Source: JAGZEG01 sp963930185 (GTDB lineage Bacteria > Actinomycetota > Coriobacteriia > Coriobacteriales > UMGS124). From it: 43,665 nucleotides of DNA. The translations under genes were made by a program, and so were the position numbers. Positions 16,803 through 24,828 of this stretch are shown here, one piece after another; positions within the stretch are counted from its first letter, which is position 1; every line of letters begins with the position of its first letter. Location: NCBI GenBank assembly GCA_963930185.1, contig CAWVLT010000080.1, forward strand, positions 1 through 43,665, given 5' to 3'. The notes below the pieces were generated by a model that saw only the letters and a list, made by a program, of their open reading frames with translations, had not been told where the DNA came from and ran no database searches.

Positions 16803-17759
16803 TCAGGACCGTCCACCATCATACTCTTCCGCCAACTCATTCAGAAAGTCCCTGAAAGAGGCGAGAAGCGCTTCGTCCACACGCGGCGCCAACAGCAGGT
16901 AGGGCGTGGCCCAGCACACCTCACGAATGGGACGAAACGTGCATCCCGTGTCAATAAGAAACGGGCTTGCAGGATCACGCAGATCGCTCTCGAGAACAAT
17001 CTGCGCACACCCGTCCATATCGAGCAATGCGAGGTCTTCAAGCGAGGACATTTCGATGAGCTTGAACGACGCCTCAAAACCATGTGCCGCACACAGGACA
17101 GACATGTCGGCTCGAAAGTTTGCATACTCGGGACGTAGAGGCAGAACTATCGGCAGACGTTTCAGAACTTCAAGCCGGATCTCCCCATCAACAACATCAC
17201 CAGGTCGAAGATCCGAGTCGCGCATGTAGATTCCCATACGTGAGCGTTCGTGCCACAGCGCAACGACGCGCTCGTCCCCCTCTGAAAACCAGGGGACTTC
17301 AGGGCCTGTGTGTACGAGCACACCGACGTCAAGCCTGTCATCTCGAAGAAGCCCTTCGATTGACGACCCTGAACCAACGTGAACGAACTCAAAGCCAACC
17401 CCCGGATACATCGACCGGTAACGGCGAGCTGCCATGAGCATGAAGTTCTTTATGCTCTGCGAGAAGAAGTAGTCCTCCAAGCGTAGCTTTCCCTGCACGG
17501 CTCGAGAGGCTTCCGCAATACGACGCATCAGCCGTTCCTCAACAGTGAACATGCGCCCCGCCTCTTCGAGAAGGATCTTGCCCGCAAAGGTAAGCGCGGT
17601 CTGATTATCACGAGTGAACAGGGAGGTTCCGATCTCGCGCTCCAGCGCCCGTATGTGACGGCTGAGCGTGGACTGCGACATGCTTAGCTCCACCGACGCA
17701 CGCGCAAAATTAAGATGCCGGGCCAGTACGGCGAATTCGCGCAGCGTCTCGAGATCCAA
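16803..17759 (-). CDS. LysR-family regulator, divergent to a Tat flavoprotein gene
   Basis: The 318-residue protein begins at TTG (17759) with GAGGGGG 6 nt upstream and reads MDLETLREFAVLARHLNF, followed by the helix-turn-helix ARASVELSMSQSTLSRHI and a LysR effector domain. It is transcribed away from the flavoprotein gene at 18003 across a 243-nt gap, the classic layout of a LysR activator and its target. Its codon use is more AT-rich than in the surrounding genes. Confidence 0.9.
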   Translation of the reverse strand: MDLETLREFAVLARHLNFARASVELSMSQSTLSRHIRALEREIGTSLFTRDNQTALTFAGKILLEEAGRMFTVEERLMRRIAEASRAVQGKLRLEDYFFSQSIKNFMLMAARRYRSMYPGVGFEFVHVGSGSSIEGLLRDDRLDVGVLVHTGPEVPWFSEGDERVVALWHERSRMGIYMRDSDLRPGDVVDGEIRLEVLKRLPIVLPLRPEYANFRADMSVLCAAHGFEASFKLIEMSSLEDLALLDMDGCAQIVLESDLRDPASPFLIDTGCTFRPIREVCWATPYLLLAPRVDEALLASFRDFLNELAEEYDGGRS

Positions 17760-17837
17760 GACTAACCCCCTCAGCCCCCAATGCCATGGACGTCATTCCA
17801 GGCAGGCCAATAAAAGTCGCAGCAAAATTGTACTAAA

Positions 17838-17888
17838 CCATCCACCTTTTGATGACTCGACATCGTAGACGTTGCACAACATGGATGG
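17838..17888. promoter_or_regulatory. Divergent regulatory region with CCATCC/GGATGG dyad
   Basis: The gap between the LysR gene and the flavoprotein gene holds the inverted hexamers CCATCC (17838-17843) and GGATGG (17883-17888). A LysR tetramer would be expected to bind here. No strong -10/-35 pair was recognised. Confidence 0.3.
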
Positions 17889-18002
17889 AAGACTCTCAGA
17901 ACATGCAAGGGCCCTTGATGAAGGTGCGGGAACCGATTCTGTCGCACTGAGCTACCCTGTTTCAGGGGGCAATGGCAAGGCGTACGAGAAGGGGTAATGA
18001 TC

Positions 18003-19550
18003 ATGGAAAACAACATGAGCCGCCGCGGGTTTGTCGCCGGTGCAGCAGGACTGGCAGGCGCCAGCACGATGACCGCAACCGCATGGGCAGAAGATTCAAG
18101 CGGCATCTCCTGGGATTACGATGCCGACGTCGTGATCGTAGGTGGTGGGGCCTCGGGCTGGGCGGCAACCTGGGAGGCCATCGAGGCCGGCGCAAGCGTC
18201 ATCGTGCTGGAAAAAAACGGCGCCTTTGGCGGTGACATGGCCGTCTGTCAGGGACTTCTGCCTGGCTATGACACCGAGTACACAAAGTCCATGGGCGTCA
18301 CCGCCACAGCCGATGAAGTTTATGCCGAATATCTCGAGCGCGGCGAAAACCCGCACGGCCTACCGCCCCAGGACGTCGTCGAATACGTCTTTAGAAACTG
18401 CGGCAGCAATATAGACTTCATGGCACAGTGCGGCGTTCAGTGGCAGCGCGCCGAGATCCAGTCGCACTACTCGCAGTACGACATCTTCTTCCAGTGCGCC
18501 TACGAAGACATCATCGGAGGCGCAGGTTTCATCACGCCCATGACCAACTATTTCGAGTCATGCGGCGCGGAGCTGCTCATGAACACCCGAGCCGTGGAAC
18601 TCGTGACCGATGCCACCGGACGCGTCGTCGGCGTGCGAGCCATGCAGGATGGTGAAGAGGTCTTCGTGAAGGCAAGGCGAGGGGTCGTGCTTTGCACGGG
18701 CGCGTATACCGCAAACTCCAAGCTCATCGGCATGTTCTCCGAGCAGTGGGGAGGCGTGGCCGGCTGCGGCAGAGAGACTTCGACCGGTGACGGCCTGGTA
18801 ATGGCCATGGCGCTTGGCGCCGTGACCGTGCGCACCCAGGACGGTGGTTTCATGCTCGCCAACAGCCAGTATGGCACCGGCAAAAACATCGCCGCCGACC
18901 TGCTGTATCGCGGAATGATCGTCGACCAGAGCGGTTCGCGCTGCATCAACGACGGCGCCTCCTACGCCAACAACGACCTGATCAACCAGTTCGAGCACCA
19001 GTTTGCCCTGCAGTCCGAGGACTACCTGTGGTTCGTGTGCGACGGCAGCGAGGAGACGGCGGAGTTCTACGAGCTCAACAACACCACCTACGGCATGAGC
19101 GACGATGACTACGTGAATGCCGACACCCTCGAGGAGCTCGCCGAGCTCATGGGCGTCGACGCCGACAACCTCGCTGCGTCGGCGGCCGAGATGTGCGAGA
19201 ACGCCGGCGAGCTGGTGGATCCCGTCTATGGCGAGAGAACGTCGAACTTCCCGATCAATGCCGTTGCCGAGGGTCCGTTCCACGCGATGAGGATCGCCCC
19301 GTCGATCGTCATGACCACCGGCGGCCTCAAGGCCAATATGGACGGGGTCGTTCTACGTGCTAAGGGAGTTGGCATCGTCGACGATGTCGCCCCTGAAGAT
19401 GATGGAGAATTCTTTGAGGCAATCCCCGGTTTGTACGCAGGCGGCGAAGTCGTCGAATGGTCGTGCTACACGGGATGGAGCTGCACGAGCTGCTTCACGC
19501 TGGGGCGTATCGCCGGCAAGTCCGCCGCGAATGCCGAGCCTTGGGAGTAG
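18003..19550 (+). CDS. Tat-exported FAD_binding_2 flavoprotein (fumarate-reductase/ketosteroid-dehydrogenase type)
   Basis: The 515-residue protein has a Tat signal (MSRRGFVAGAAGLAGAS), then ISWDYDADVVIVGGGASGWAA (FAD dinucleotide fold, here split as ISWD and VVIVGGGASG), a capping domain, and a C-terminal FAD contact GLYAGGEVVEW with TLGRIAGKSAA. It lacks an FMN_bind domain and any CxxCH haem site, so it needs a separate electron donor. A WSCTSC cysteine pair lies close to the FAD end motif and is absent from the other flavoproteins here. The ATG at 18003 is chosen because AGAAGGGG is 8 nt upstream, whereas an ATG at 17997 would be only 2 nt away. The divergent LysR gene is its likely regulator. 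Substrate unknown. Confidence 0.88.
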   Translation: MENNMSRRGFVAGAAGLAGASTMTATAWAEDSSGISWDYDADVVIVGGGASGWAATWEAIEAGASVIVLEKNGAFGGDMAVCQGLLPGYDTEYTKSMGVTATADEVYAEYLERGENPHGLPPQDVVEYVFRNCGSNIDFMAQCGVQWQRAEIQSHYSQYDIFFQCAYEDIIGGAGFITPMTNYFESCGAELLMNTRAVELVTDATGRVVGVRAMQDGEEVFVKARRGVVLCTGAYTANSKLIGMFSEQWGGVAGCGRETSTGDGLVMAMALGAVTVRTQDGGFMLANSQYGTGKNIAADLLYRGMIVDQSGSRCINDGASYANNDLINQFEHQFALQSEDYLWFVCDGSEETAEFYELNNTTYGMSDDDYVNADTLEELAELMGVDADNLAASAAEMCENAGELVDPVYGERTSNFPINAVAEGPFHAMRIAPSIVMTTGGLKANMDGVVLRAKGVGIVDDVAPEDDGEFFEAIPGLYAGGEVVEWSCYTGWSCTSCFTLGRIAGKSAANAEPWE

Positions 19551-19714
19551 GTTAAATCGAATCGCGTGCCATAGCAGGCCTCTGTGATCTCACTGCACCT
19601 GGACAGCAATCATTCCAGGCAAAGAACGGGCTGCAAAGCTGAGCATCGCCCACCTATTGTGTGGATGGTTTTCTCGGAACAGCCTCACATCCTAAATTGA
19701 GGTTCCCAGCGCGA

Positions 19715-19746
19715 GGGCCCACATGCCAGAGCTGGCATGTGGGCCC
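19715..19746. terminator. 15-bp perfect hairpin between convergent genes
   Basis: GGGCCCACATGCCAG (19715-19729) and CTGGCATGTGGGCCC (19732-19746) are perfect inverted copies two bases apart. It lies between the converging flavoprotein genes ending at 19550 and 19820 and could stop transcription from both sides. Neither side has a U-tract. Confidence 0.6.
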
Positions 19747-19819
19747 CACGAAGAGAGCATTGATCCCAAATGACGCCTTGCGAGCAGCCGATAAACGGTC
19801 CGCAGCGACCGCGTGCGGC

Positions 19820-21400
19820 CTACGCCTCCGCAGCGGCCTTCTGGCCGGCCTGATAGCCAAAGGCAAGCGCCTGGTTGAAGCCGCCGTTGTAGGGCAGGCC
19901 CTCCTGCTCCCAGTAGCTGCCGCAGACGATGCCAGCGGCATACAAGCCCTCGATGGGAGCACCGGAAGTGTCGAGCACGCGGGAATCGGCGTCGGTGGCA
20001 ACGCCACCGTAGGTCACGAAGGGTCGCGGCTTGAGCCTAATCGCCCAGAACGGGGCAGTCTCGATCCTAGTGGTGCCAGCCATCTCCTTGGCAAAGTCAT
20101 CGTCGACGCCAGCGTCCACGAAACCGTTATAACGCTTGACCGTAGCCAGAAGTGCCGCAGGGTCAATGCACAGAGTCTCGGCCAGCTCCTCGATGGTGTC
20201 GGCGCGATAAATCAACGAGCAGCCATCGAAATAGGGCGAGGTATCGTAGGTGGCATCACTGATGTAGTAGCCGATTGCCTGGGTCTGCCTAACCACCTCG
20301 TTCATCATGTCAGCCTTGCCGCGCGACTCGGCGATAATACGCTGCCCCTCGACGTTAACCGTGATGCCAGGAATATGCCCGGCGAGGGCGCCCTCGCGGC
20401 CATGGAAGTTGCCCGTGTAGTGATCGAACATCAAAACGTCGCTCGTACCATCGGGCGTGCCTTGGATAAGCATGCCCAGATCCATGTCGACCAGGCCCGC
20501 GCCAATCTTCTTCGCCATGGTGATGCCGTCGCCGGTGCAGGTGTGGGCGCCCGAGGTCTCGAAGCTAGCGAGCTCGGAACCCATGTACTGCGAGATCATG
20601 CCAGGGTTCGAACAGAAGTCGCCCGTGGCAAGCACCACGCCCTTGTTTGCCCTGACGATACGCACAATACCGTCAGCGTCAAAGAATCGCACGCCATTGA
20701 CGCGGCCCGACTCGTCCTGGGCAAGATCCGTGGCCTCGCAGCCCAAAAGCTCGGTATAACCCTCAAACCCGGAGCAATATTCGTCGATGGGCGTAGTAAA
20801 GGGCAGCGCATTCCACCAGCAGCGCCCCACGGGCGGGTTGGTGCAAGGCTCGAGCTCGTTGCCCGGGCAGAAAGTCGTAAGCCAGCCATCAGCGGCCGGA
20901 TCTTCGCCCTCGGGGCCGAACGGGTCAAGTTGAATGCCGATAGGCCCGCTCAGAAACTCGCCCACTTCAGGCCAGATTTGCGTGAAGCGCTCGGCGTGTG
21001 GGTGCTCGGTAGGCTGCTCGTCACCACGCATGCCCTTCATCGAGCGCGCAAAGGCACCCGCCCAGTCGGCGAGATACTGCTCAGGACTGTCCTCGGCGCC
21101 GCCGTCGGCAACGCGACGCTCAGGCCAGCACGCCTGCACGCCCACGGCGTACATGGAACTGCCGCCCACATTGCCGGCCTTCTCGATCAGAAGCGCAGAC
21201 GCTCCGTCGGTCAGCGCCACCGCGCAAGCCATCAGGCCGGCGGCGCCACCGCCGATGACGACGACGTCAGCCTCGTAGTCGCAGGCCGCCCCGGCGGCCT
21301 CCTCGGCATGCGCAGCCGTCGCGGCCATACCTGCCAGCGCAACGCCGGCTCCGCCGATCACAGCAGACTTAACGAGATCCCTACGTGAAACGTTCTCCAT
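19820..21400 (-). CDS. Tat-exported FAD_binding_2 flavoprotein
   Basis: The 526-residue protein has a Tat signal (VSRRDLVKSAVIGGAG), an FAD fold entry YEADVVVIGGGAAGLMA, a large capping domain, and a C-terminal FAD segment GLYAAGIVCGSYWEQ with QALAFGYQAGQKAA. There is no FMN_bind or haem domain. It differs from the GGPR-type reductases nearby: the motif before the C-terminal segment is VTYGGVATD. The ATG has GGGAGGG about 5 nt upstream. It diverges from the LysR gene at 21631 across 230 nt, which points to that protein as regulator. A 16-bp motif 87 nt upstream is identical to one upstream of the gene at 24829-26751. Confidence 0.88.
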   Translation of the reverse strand: MENVSRRDLVKSAVIGGAGVALAGMAATAAHAEEAAGAACDYEADVVVIGGGAAGLMACAVALTDGASALLIEKAGNVGGSSMYAVGVQACWPERRVADGGAEDSPEQYLADWAGAFARSMKGMRGDEQPTEHPHAERFTQIWPEVGEFLSGPIGIQLDPFGPEGEDPAADGWLTTFCPGNELEPCTNPPVGRCWWNALPFTTPIDEYCSGFEGYTELLGCEATDLAQDESGRVNGVRFFDADGIVRIVRANKGVVLATGDFCSNPGMISQYMGSELASFETSGAHTCTGDGITMAKKIGAGLVDMDLGMLIQGTPDGTSDVLMFDHYTGNFHGREGALAGHIPGITVNVEGQRIIAESRGKADMMNEVVRQTQAIGYYISDATYDTSPYFDGCSLIYRADTIEELAETLCIDPAALLATVKRYNGFVDAGVDDDFAKEMAGTTRIETAPFWAIRLKPRPFVTYGGVATDADSRVLDTSGAPIEGLYAAGIVCGSYWEQEGLPYNGGFNQALAFGYQAGQKAAAEA

Positions 21401-21486
21401 AGTGCCCTCCCAACCTTGCGACCCTGTCCCTGTATTGGGTCAGCTATTGCCAGATCACATGTGCCACGGTACGCCGAGAAGGGGAG

Positions 21487-21502
21487 CTTGTGAAATTCTG
21501 AA
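21487..21502. promoter_or_regulatory. CTTGTGAAATTCTGAA motif, copy 1
   Basis: This 16-bp sequence lies 87 nt before the start of the flavoprotein gene ending at 21400. It is identical to 26844-26859, which lies 93 nt before another Tat flavoprotein start in the same orientation. Shared sequence, orientation and distance suggest a common regulator-binding site. Confidence 0.55.
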
Positions 21503-21590
21503 GCCGCATAAGATTCATTCCGCTTTTAGGGGGCAACCGCAAAGCAAAAAAGCGCAAGGCTAAAGCCGACACCATGTCATCCTTTTTGTA

Positions 21591-21596
21591 TATACT
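21591..21596 (+). promoter_or_regulatory. Candidate -10 of the LysR gene
   Basis: TATACT lies 35 nt before the LysR start in the divergent gap. A clear -35 hexamer at 17-nt spacing is not seen, as expected for an activator-dependent or autorepressed promoter. Confidence 0.3.
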
Positions 21597-21630
21597 GCTC
21601 GCATAGGGGAAACGCCTGATAGGGGGGCAC

Positions 21631-22557
21631 ATGCAGATCGAGATCCTCAACGAGTTCGTCACGCTCGCCCAGACGCTCAACTACCGCGAGGCATCGGAGC
21701 GCCTCTTTATCACGCAACCCACGCTCAGCAAGCACGTGAAGGAACTCGAGACACAGCTGGGGGCGCGCCTGTTCAACCGTGGCACCAAGTCGGTCTCCAT
21801 CACCAAGGAAGGGGCGAGCTTTCTTGAGTGCGCCCAGCAGATCTGCCAGCTTTACAGCACCGCGTTGCATAAGCTACGTCAAGACAGCAACAATAAGATC
21901 GTAGCCGGCGTGCCTCTCATCTATCCCTTCTATTCACGCGTCATCAGGGCAGCGATAGACCGCACGGTGCATGAGCTGCCCGAATTCCAGTGCAGCGTCG
22001 TGGACATCGGCATGAACGGCGAGCCACCTGAGTTCCTCGCAAAAGGGTGCGACGTTGTCATGGGATTTTGCCTAGAGAACAATGCCGGGGGCGATCTTGA
22101 GGTCGTCGAGCTCTGCAAACAGCCTGTCTATCTCTGGGTTGCAAACACCAACCCACTCGCCGGCGCAGATGAGGCATCGATCTCCGACCTAAACGGCATG
22201 GTGTTTCGCCCCAGCTCGCCTAACCCACGATACCCCTGGAGCGTCATGGTGCAGGGCCTGTTCAAGATGCACGGCATCGCCCCGATCATGGGGGAGGCTG
22301 TCGACGCCCTCTACCAGCTTGGCCCAAACGACTTTGCCTTGGTGTTCGGCGGCGCACCTGACGAGTCAATCGGCTTCCGCGTGTGCCAAGTTCCCCTCCA
22401 GGAGCACCTAAGCGTCCCCATCTCGGCCACGTATCGCTCAAGCCAAAGCACGGCCCTGCTACTCCAGTTCGTCAGCACCCTCGCACAGACAGCACAGTTC
22501 CCAGCCAGCAAAGAGCGCGGCACGGCGCCGGGCGGAGGCGAGGCTGTAGGAGGCTGA
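21631..22557 (+). CDS. LysR-family regulator, divergent to a Tat flavoprotein gene
   Basis: The 308-residue protein starts MQIEILNEFVTLAQTLNYRE, has the helix-turn-helix ASERLFITQPTLSKHVKELE and an effector-binding domain. AGGGGGG lies about 5 nt before the ATG. Divergent placement against the flavoprotein gene at 19820-21400 makes that gene the likely target. The last 15 residues are Gly-rich and look unstructured. Confidence 0.9.
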   Translation: MQIEILNEFVTLAQTLNYREASERLFITQPTLSKHVKELETQLGARLFNRGTKSVSITKEGASFLECAQQICQLYSTALHKLRQDSNNKIVAGVPLIYPFYSRVIRAAIDRTVHELPEFQCSVVDIGMNGEPPEFLAKGCDVVMGFCLENNAGGDLEVVELCKQPVYLWVANTNPLAGADEASISDLNGMVFRPSSPNPRYPWSVMVQGLFKMHGIAPIMGEAVDALYQLGPNDFALVFGGAPDESIGFRVCQVPLQEHLSVPISATYRSSQSTALLLQFVSTLAQTAQFPASKERGTAPGGGEAVGG

Positions 22558-22609
22558 CGAGAAGTCGCGCCTGGCCACCGCACAGCACTCATCACACGGT
22601 CAGCGACAA

Positions 22610-22659
22610 GGCGCCGTGAGCCGCTCACCTAGTTTCCCAGGCGAACAACCCACGGCGCC
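22610..22659. terminator. Possible hairpin between convergent genes
   Basis: GGCGCCGTG (22610-22618) and CACGGCGCC (22651-22659) form a 9-bp stem over a 32-nt loop, followed by AAAAAA on the plus strand. It lies between the LysR gene and the flavoprotein gene ending at 22734. The A-run is on the wrong side for a classical terminator in either direction, so the role is uncertain. Confidence 0.35.
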
Positions 22660-22733
22660 AAAAAACAGATGACCGGAAGCCTTGGGCACGTCAATCACAG
22701 CGACGCGCCTAGAATCTCGCAAAGGCCGTGCGC

Positions 22734-24707
22734 CTACTCGGCGTCCGCTGCGGCAGAACCAGCGGCCTCATCATCGACGGCATCGATGTCAAAGGCGTCA
22801 CACACAGCGGCACGGAAGCCCTCGGAGGTCATCGTGGCGTGCGTCACGGTATCGACGCTGGCAGCCTCCTCGGGAGTCATGCCGGCAACGCCAGCGGCGA
22901 GGGCGGCAGATGCCTCCATGCCCACGCCAGGGGTATCGAAGGTGTGCAGCACCTCGCACTGCGAAATGACGTCGCCGTCCATCGTGAAGCGCAGGACGAT
23001 GTTGCCACAATGGCCGTCGCCCATACCGATGACCTGATTCTCGCCACACTCGTACTCGGGCTCGGCAGGGGCGTAGGTAAAGGGCTCGGTCACCACGTCA
23101 TCGGTAGGCACGAAGTCGTCGTTGGCCATGGCGCTGCGCGCCGAGATGCGGCCGAAGGCCAAGCACTGGCCGGCCTCAGTGGCGCCCTGCGTGGTCGTAG
23201 TGAACAGGCTGCCCAGCTCTCCGGCCTCATACAGATGGGGAATCGGATTGAAGTCGCGGTCAACGATCGCCCCGTCGGCGTTCTTGCGCGGGCCGCCCAT
23301 GGTATTGACGATGGACTGGACGAGCCGGTAGGCGTAATAGGGCCCCTCCTCCGCCAGTGCGCGCATCGCCGCCGGATCGCGGTGGAACTCGACGTCCTCG
23401 CCATTGGCACAGAACTCGTTAAACCTGGCGACCGTTGCGGTCAGGTTCTCGGCAGACACACCCATCTGCTCGGCAAGCCCGTCGAGTGTGTCGGCGGTGA
23501 TGACATTGCCGGCATCGAGGGCAGCCTGGAAGCGCTCGGGCGTGTCGAGGTTCCACGAGAAGACGGTGTCCTGGCGAGCGGGCTCGTCGAACACGCACCA
23601 GGAGTTCATCGGCAGATACTCGATGTGATAGCCCGCATGCCACGGCACATAACCAAAGACGCTCTGGTGATTCTCGTTGGAGAAGCGGTTGCCGTCACCG
23701 GCGACCCAGATCTCACTCGTGGTGTTGTTGGCAAGGCCAGTGCGGGTGCCCGACTCCCACACCGGGGTAGCTCCGTCGTTGTACGTGGCACTCCAATAGG
23801 TGTTTGCCTGGTACAGGGCCGACATCTGGGCACCGGCCTTCATGGCCATGGTTATGCCGTCACCCGTGTTGTACATGACATCAAACGAGGCCGCCTGGGT
23901 AAGCCCCATGAAGTTGAAGAGCATCTCGGAGCTGCTCTCATAGCCGCCACAGCACAGCACGACACCCTTGACCGAACGGATGTTGACGTCCTGGCCTCCC
24001 ACGCTGGCAGTCACGCCCAGCACGGTGCCGGTTGCAGGGTCCTGGATAAGATCGGTCGCCGGCGACTCATACCAGATGTCGATGTTCTCGTTGGCGAGCA
24101 TCGTCTTTTTGAGGAACTTGAACATCGCGCCGTCGCCCCATCGCTTGGATAGCATGAACTCGTTGAATCCGAAGTTCCCACCGTACTCGGGGTACATCAC
24201 GTAGCTGCTGTAGGCATTGGCGGACTCGCCCACCACCTCGTCAAAGGTATAGGTGGTCGCGCCTAGGCTCTCCATCCATTCACGGCTGTTGGCACTTTCG
24301 TACACAAAGGCGCGCAGGGCGTCGTCGTCAGGATTATCAAGGGGCCCATTGGTCCCGCGCAGCCACTGCAGATAAGCGAGGAAGTCCTCCTCTTCGCCCT
24401 TGTTGGCAAAGGTTGGGCACTGGAAGCAGAAGCGACTGCAGCCGCCGTCTAGGCCGTCGGGCGCCTTCTCAAGTACGAGCACATGGGCACCAAACTCGGT
24501 CGCAGCGGTAATGGATGCTGTCAGGCCGGCCAAGCCATCTCCCACGACAACTAGGTCGTACAGCGCATTCCAAGTAACGCCGGATTCGGCGACAGCCCGA
24601 CTGGTGGCCTCGTCAGCCACGGCAAGCGACGTCCCAGACGCCGCGAGCATCGCCCCGGCGCCAATGGCGGCGGACTTCACGAGATTCCTGCGCGTGATGG
24701 GTTCCAT
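22734..24707 (-). CDS. Tat-exported FAD / FMN_bind flavoprotein reductase
   Basis: The 657-residue protein has a Tat signal (ITRRNLVKSAAIGAGAML), then VTWNALYDLVVVGDGLAGL (FAD fold), a capping domain, NTMGGPRKNADGAIVD with IPHLYEAGELG and CLAFGRISARSA (C-terminal FAD contacts), and a C-terminal FMN_bind segment (about 545-640) with DTVTHATMTSEG. FMN_bind domains usually hold FMN covalently on the Thr of an [ST]GAT motif; here His replaces Gly. That FMN would carry electrons to FAD outside the membrane. The ATG follows AAGGAG. It lies 121 nt downstream of a close paralogue on the same strand, with a stable hairpin between them. It ends in an Ala/Glu/Asp-rich tail. Confidence 0.9.
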   Translation of the reverse strand: MEPITRRNLVKSAAIGAGAMLAASGTSLAVADEATSRAVAESGVTWNALYDLVVVGDGLAGLTASITAATEFGAHVLVLEKAPDGLDGGCSRFCFQCPTFANKGEEEDFLAYLQWLRGTNGPLDNPDDDALRAFVYESANSREWMESLGATTYTFDEVVGESANAYSSYVMYPEYGGNFGFNEFMLSKRWGDGAMFKFLKKTMLANENIDIWYESPATDLIQDPATGTVLGVTASVGGQDVNIRSVKGVVLCCGGYESSSEMLFNFMGLTQAASFDVMYNTGDGITMAMKAGAQMSALYQANTYWSATYNDGATPVWESGTRTGLANNTTSEIWVAGDGNRFSNENHQSVFGYVPWHAGYHIEYLPMNSWCVFDEPARQDTVFSWNLDTPERFQAALDAGNVITADTLDGLAEQMGVSAENLTATVARFNEFCANGEDVEFHRDPAAMRALAEEGPYYAYRLVQSIVNTMGGPRKNADGAIVDRDFNPIPHLYEAGELGSLFTTTTQGATEAGQCLAFGRISARSAMANDDFVPTDDVVTEPFTYAPAEPEYECGENQVIGMGDGHCGNIVLRFTMDGDVISQCEVLHTFDTPGVGMEASAALAAGVAGMTPEEAASVDTVTHATMTSEGFRAAVCDAFDIDAVDDEAAGSAAADAE

Positions 24708-24737
24708 AGCTGATCTCCTTTTTCATAGAGGTTGAGG

Positions 24738-24785
24738 CCGGCGGGCTCGATGACCGTCGATAGCCGGGGTTATCGGGCCCGCCGG
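24738..24785. terminator. Nested hairpin between two paralogous flavoprotein genes
   Basis: Outer arms CCGGCGGGC (24738-24746) and GCCCGCCGG (24777-24785) pair perfectly. Inside, CGATAGCC and GGTTATCG can extend the structure. It lies in the 121-nt gap between two co-directional paralogues and could terminate, attenuate or stabilise transcripts. The T-run (TTTA) is only on the plus-strand side. Confidence 0.5.
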
Positions 24786-24828
24786 TTTACTTGCTTCGCT
24801 GTCATGCGGGCACAAGCCCGCCGCCTCG

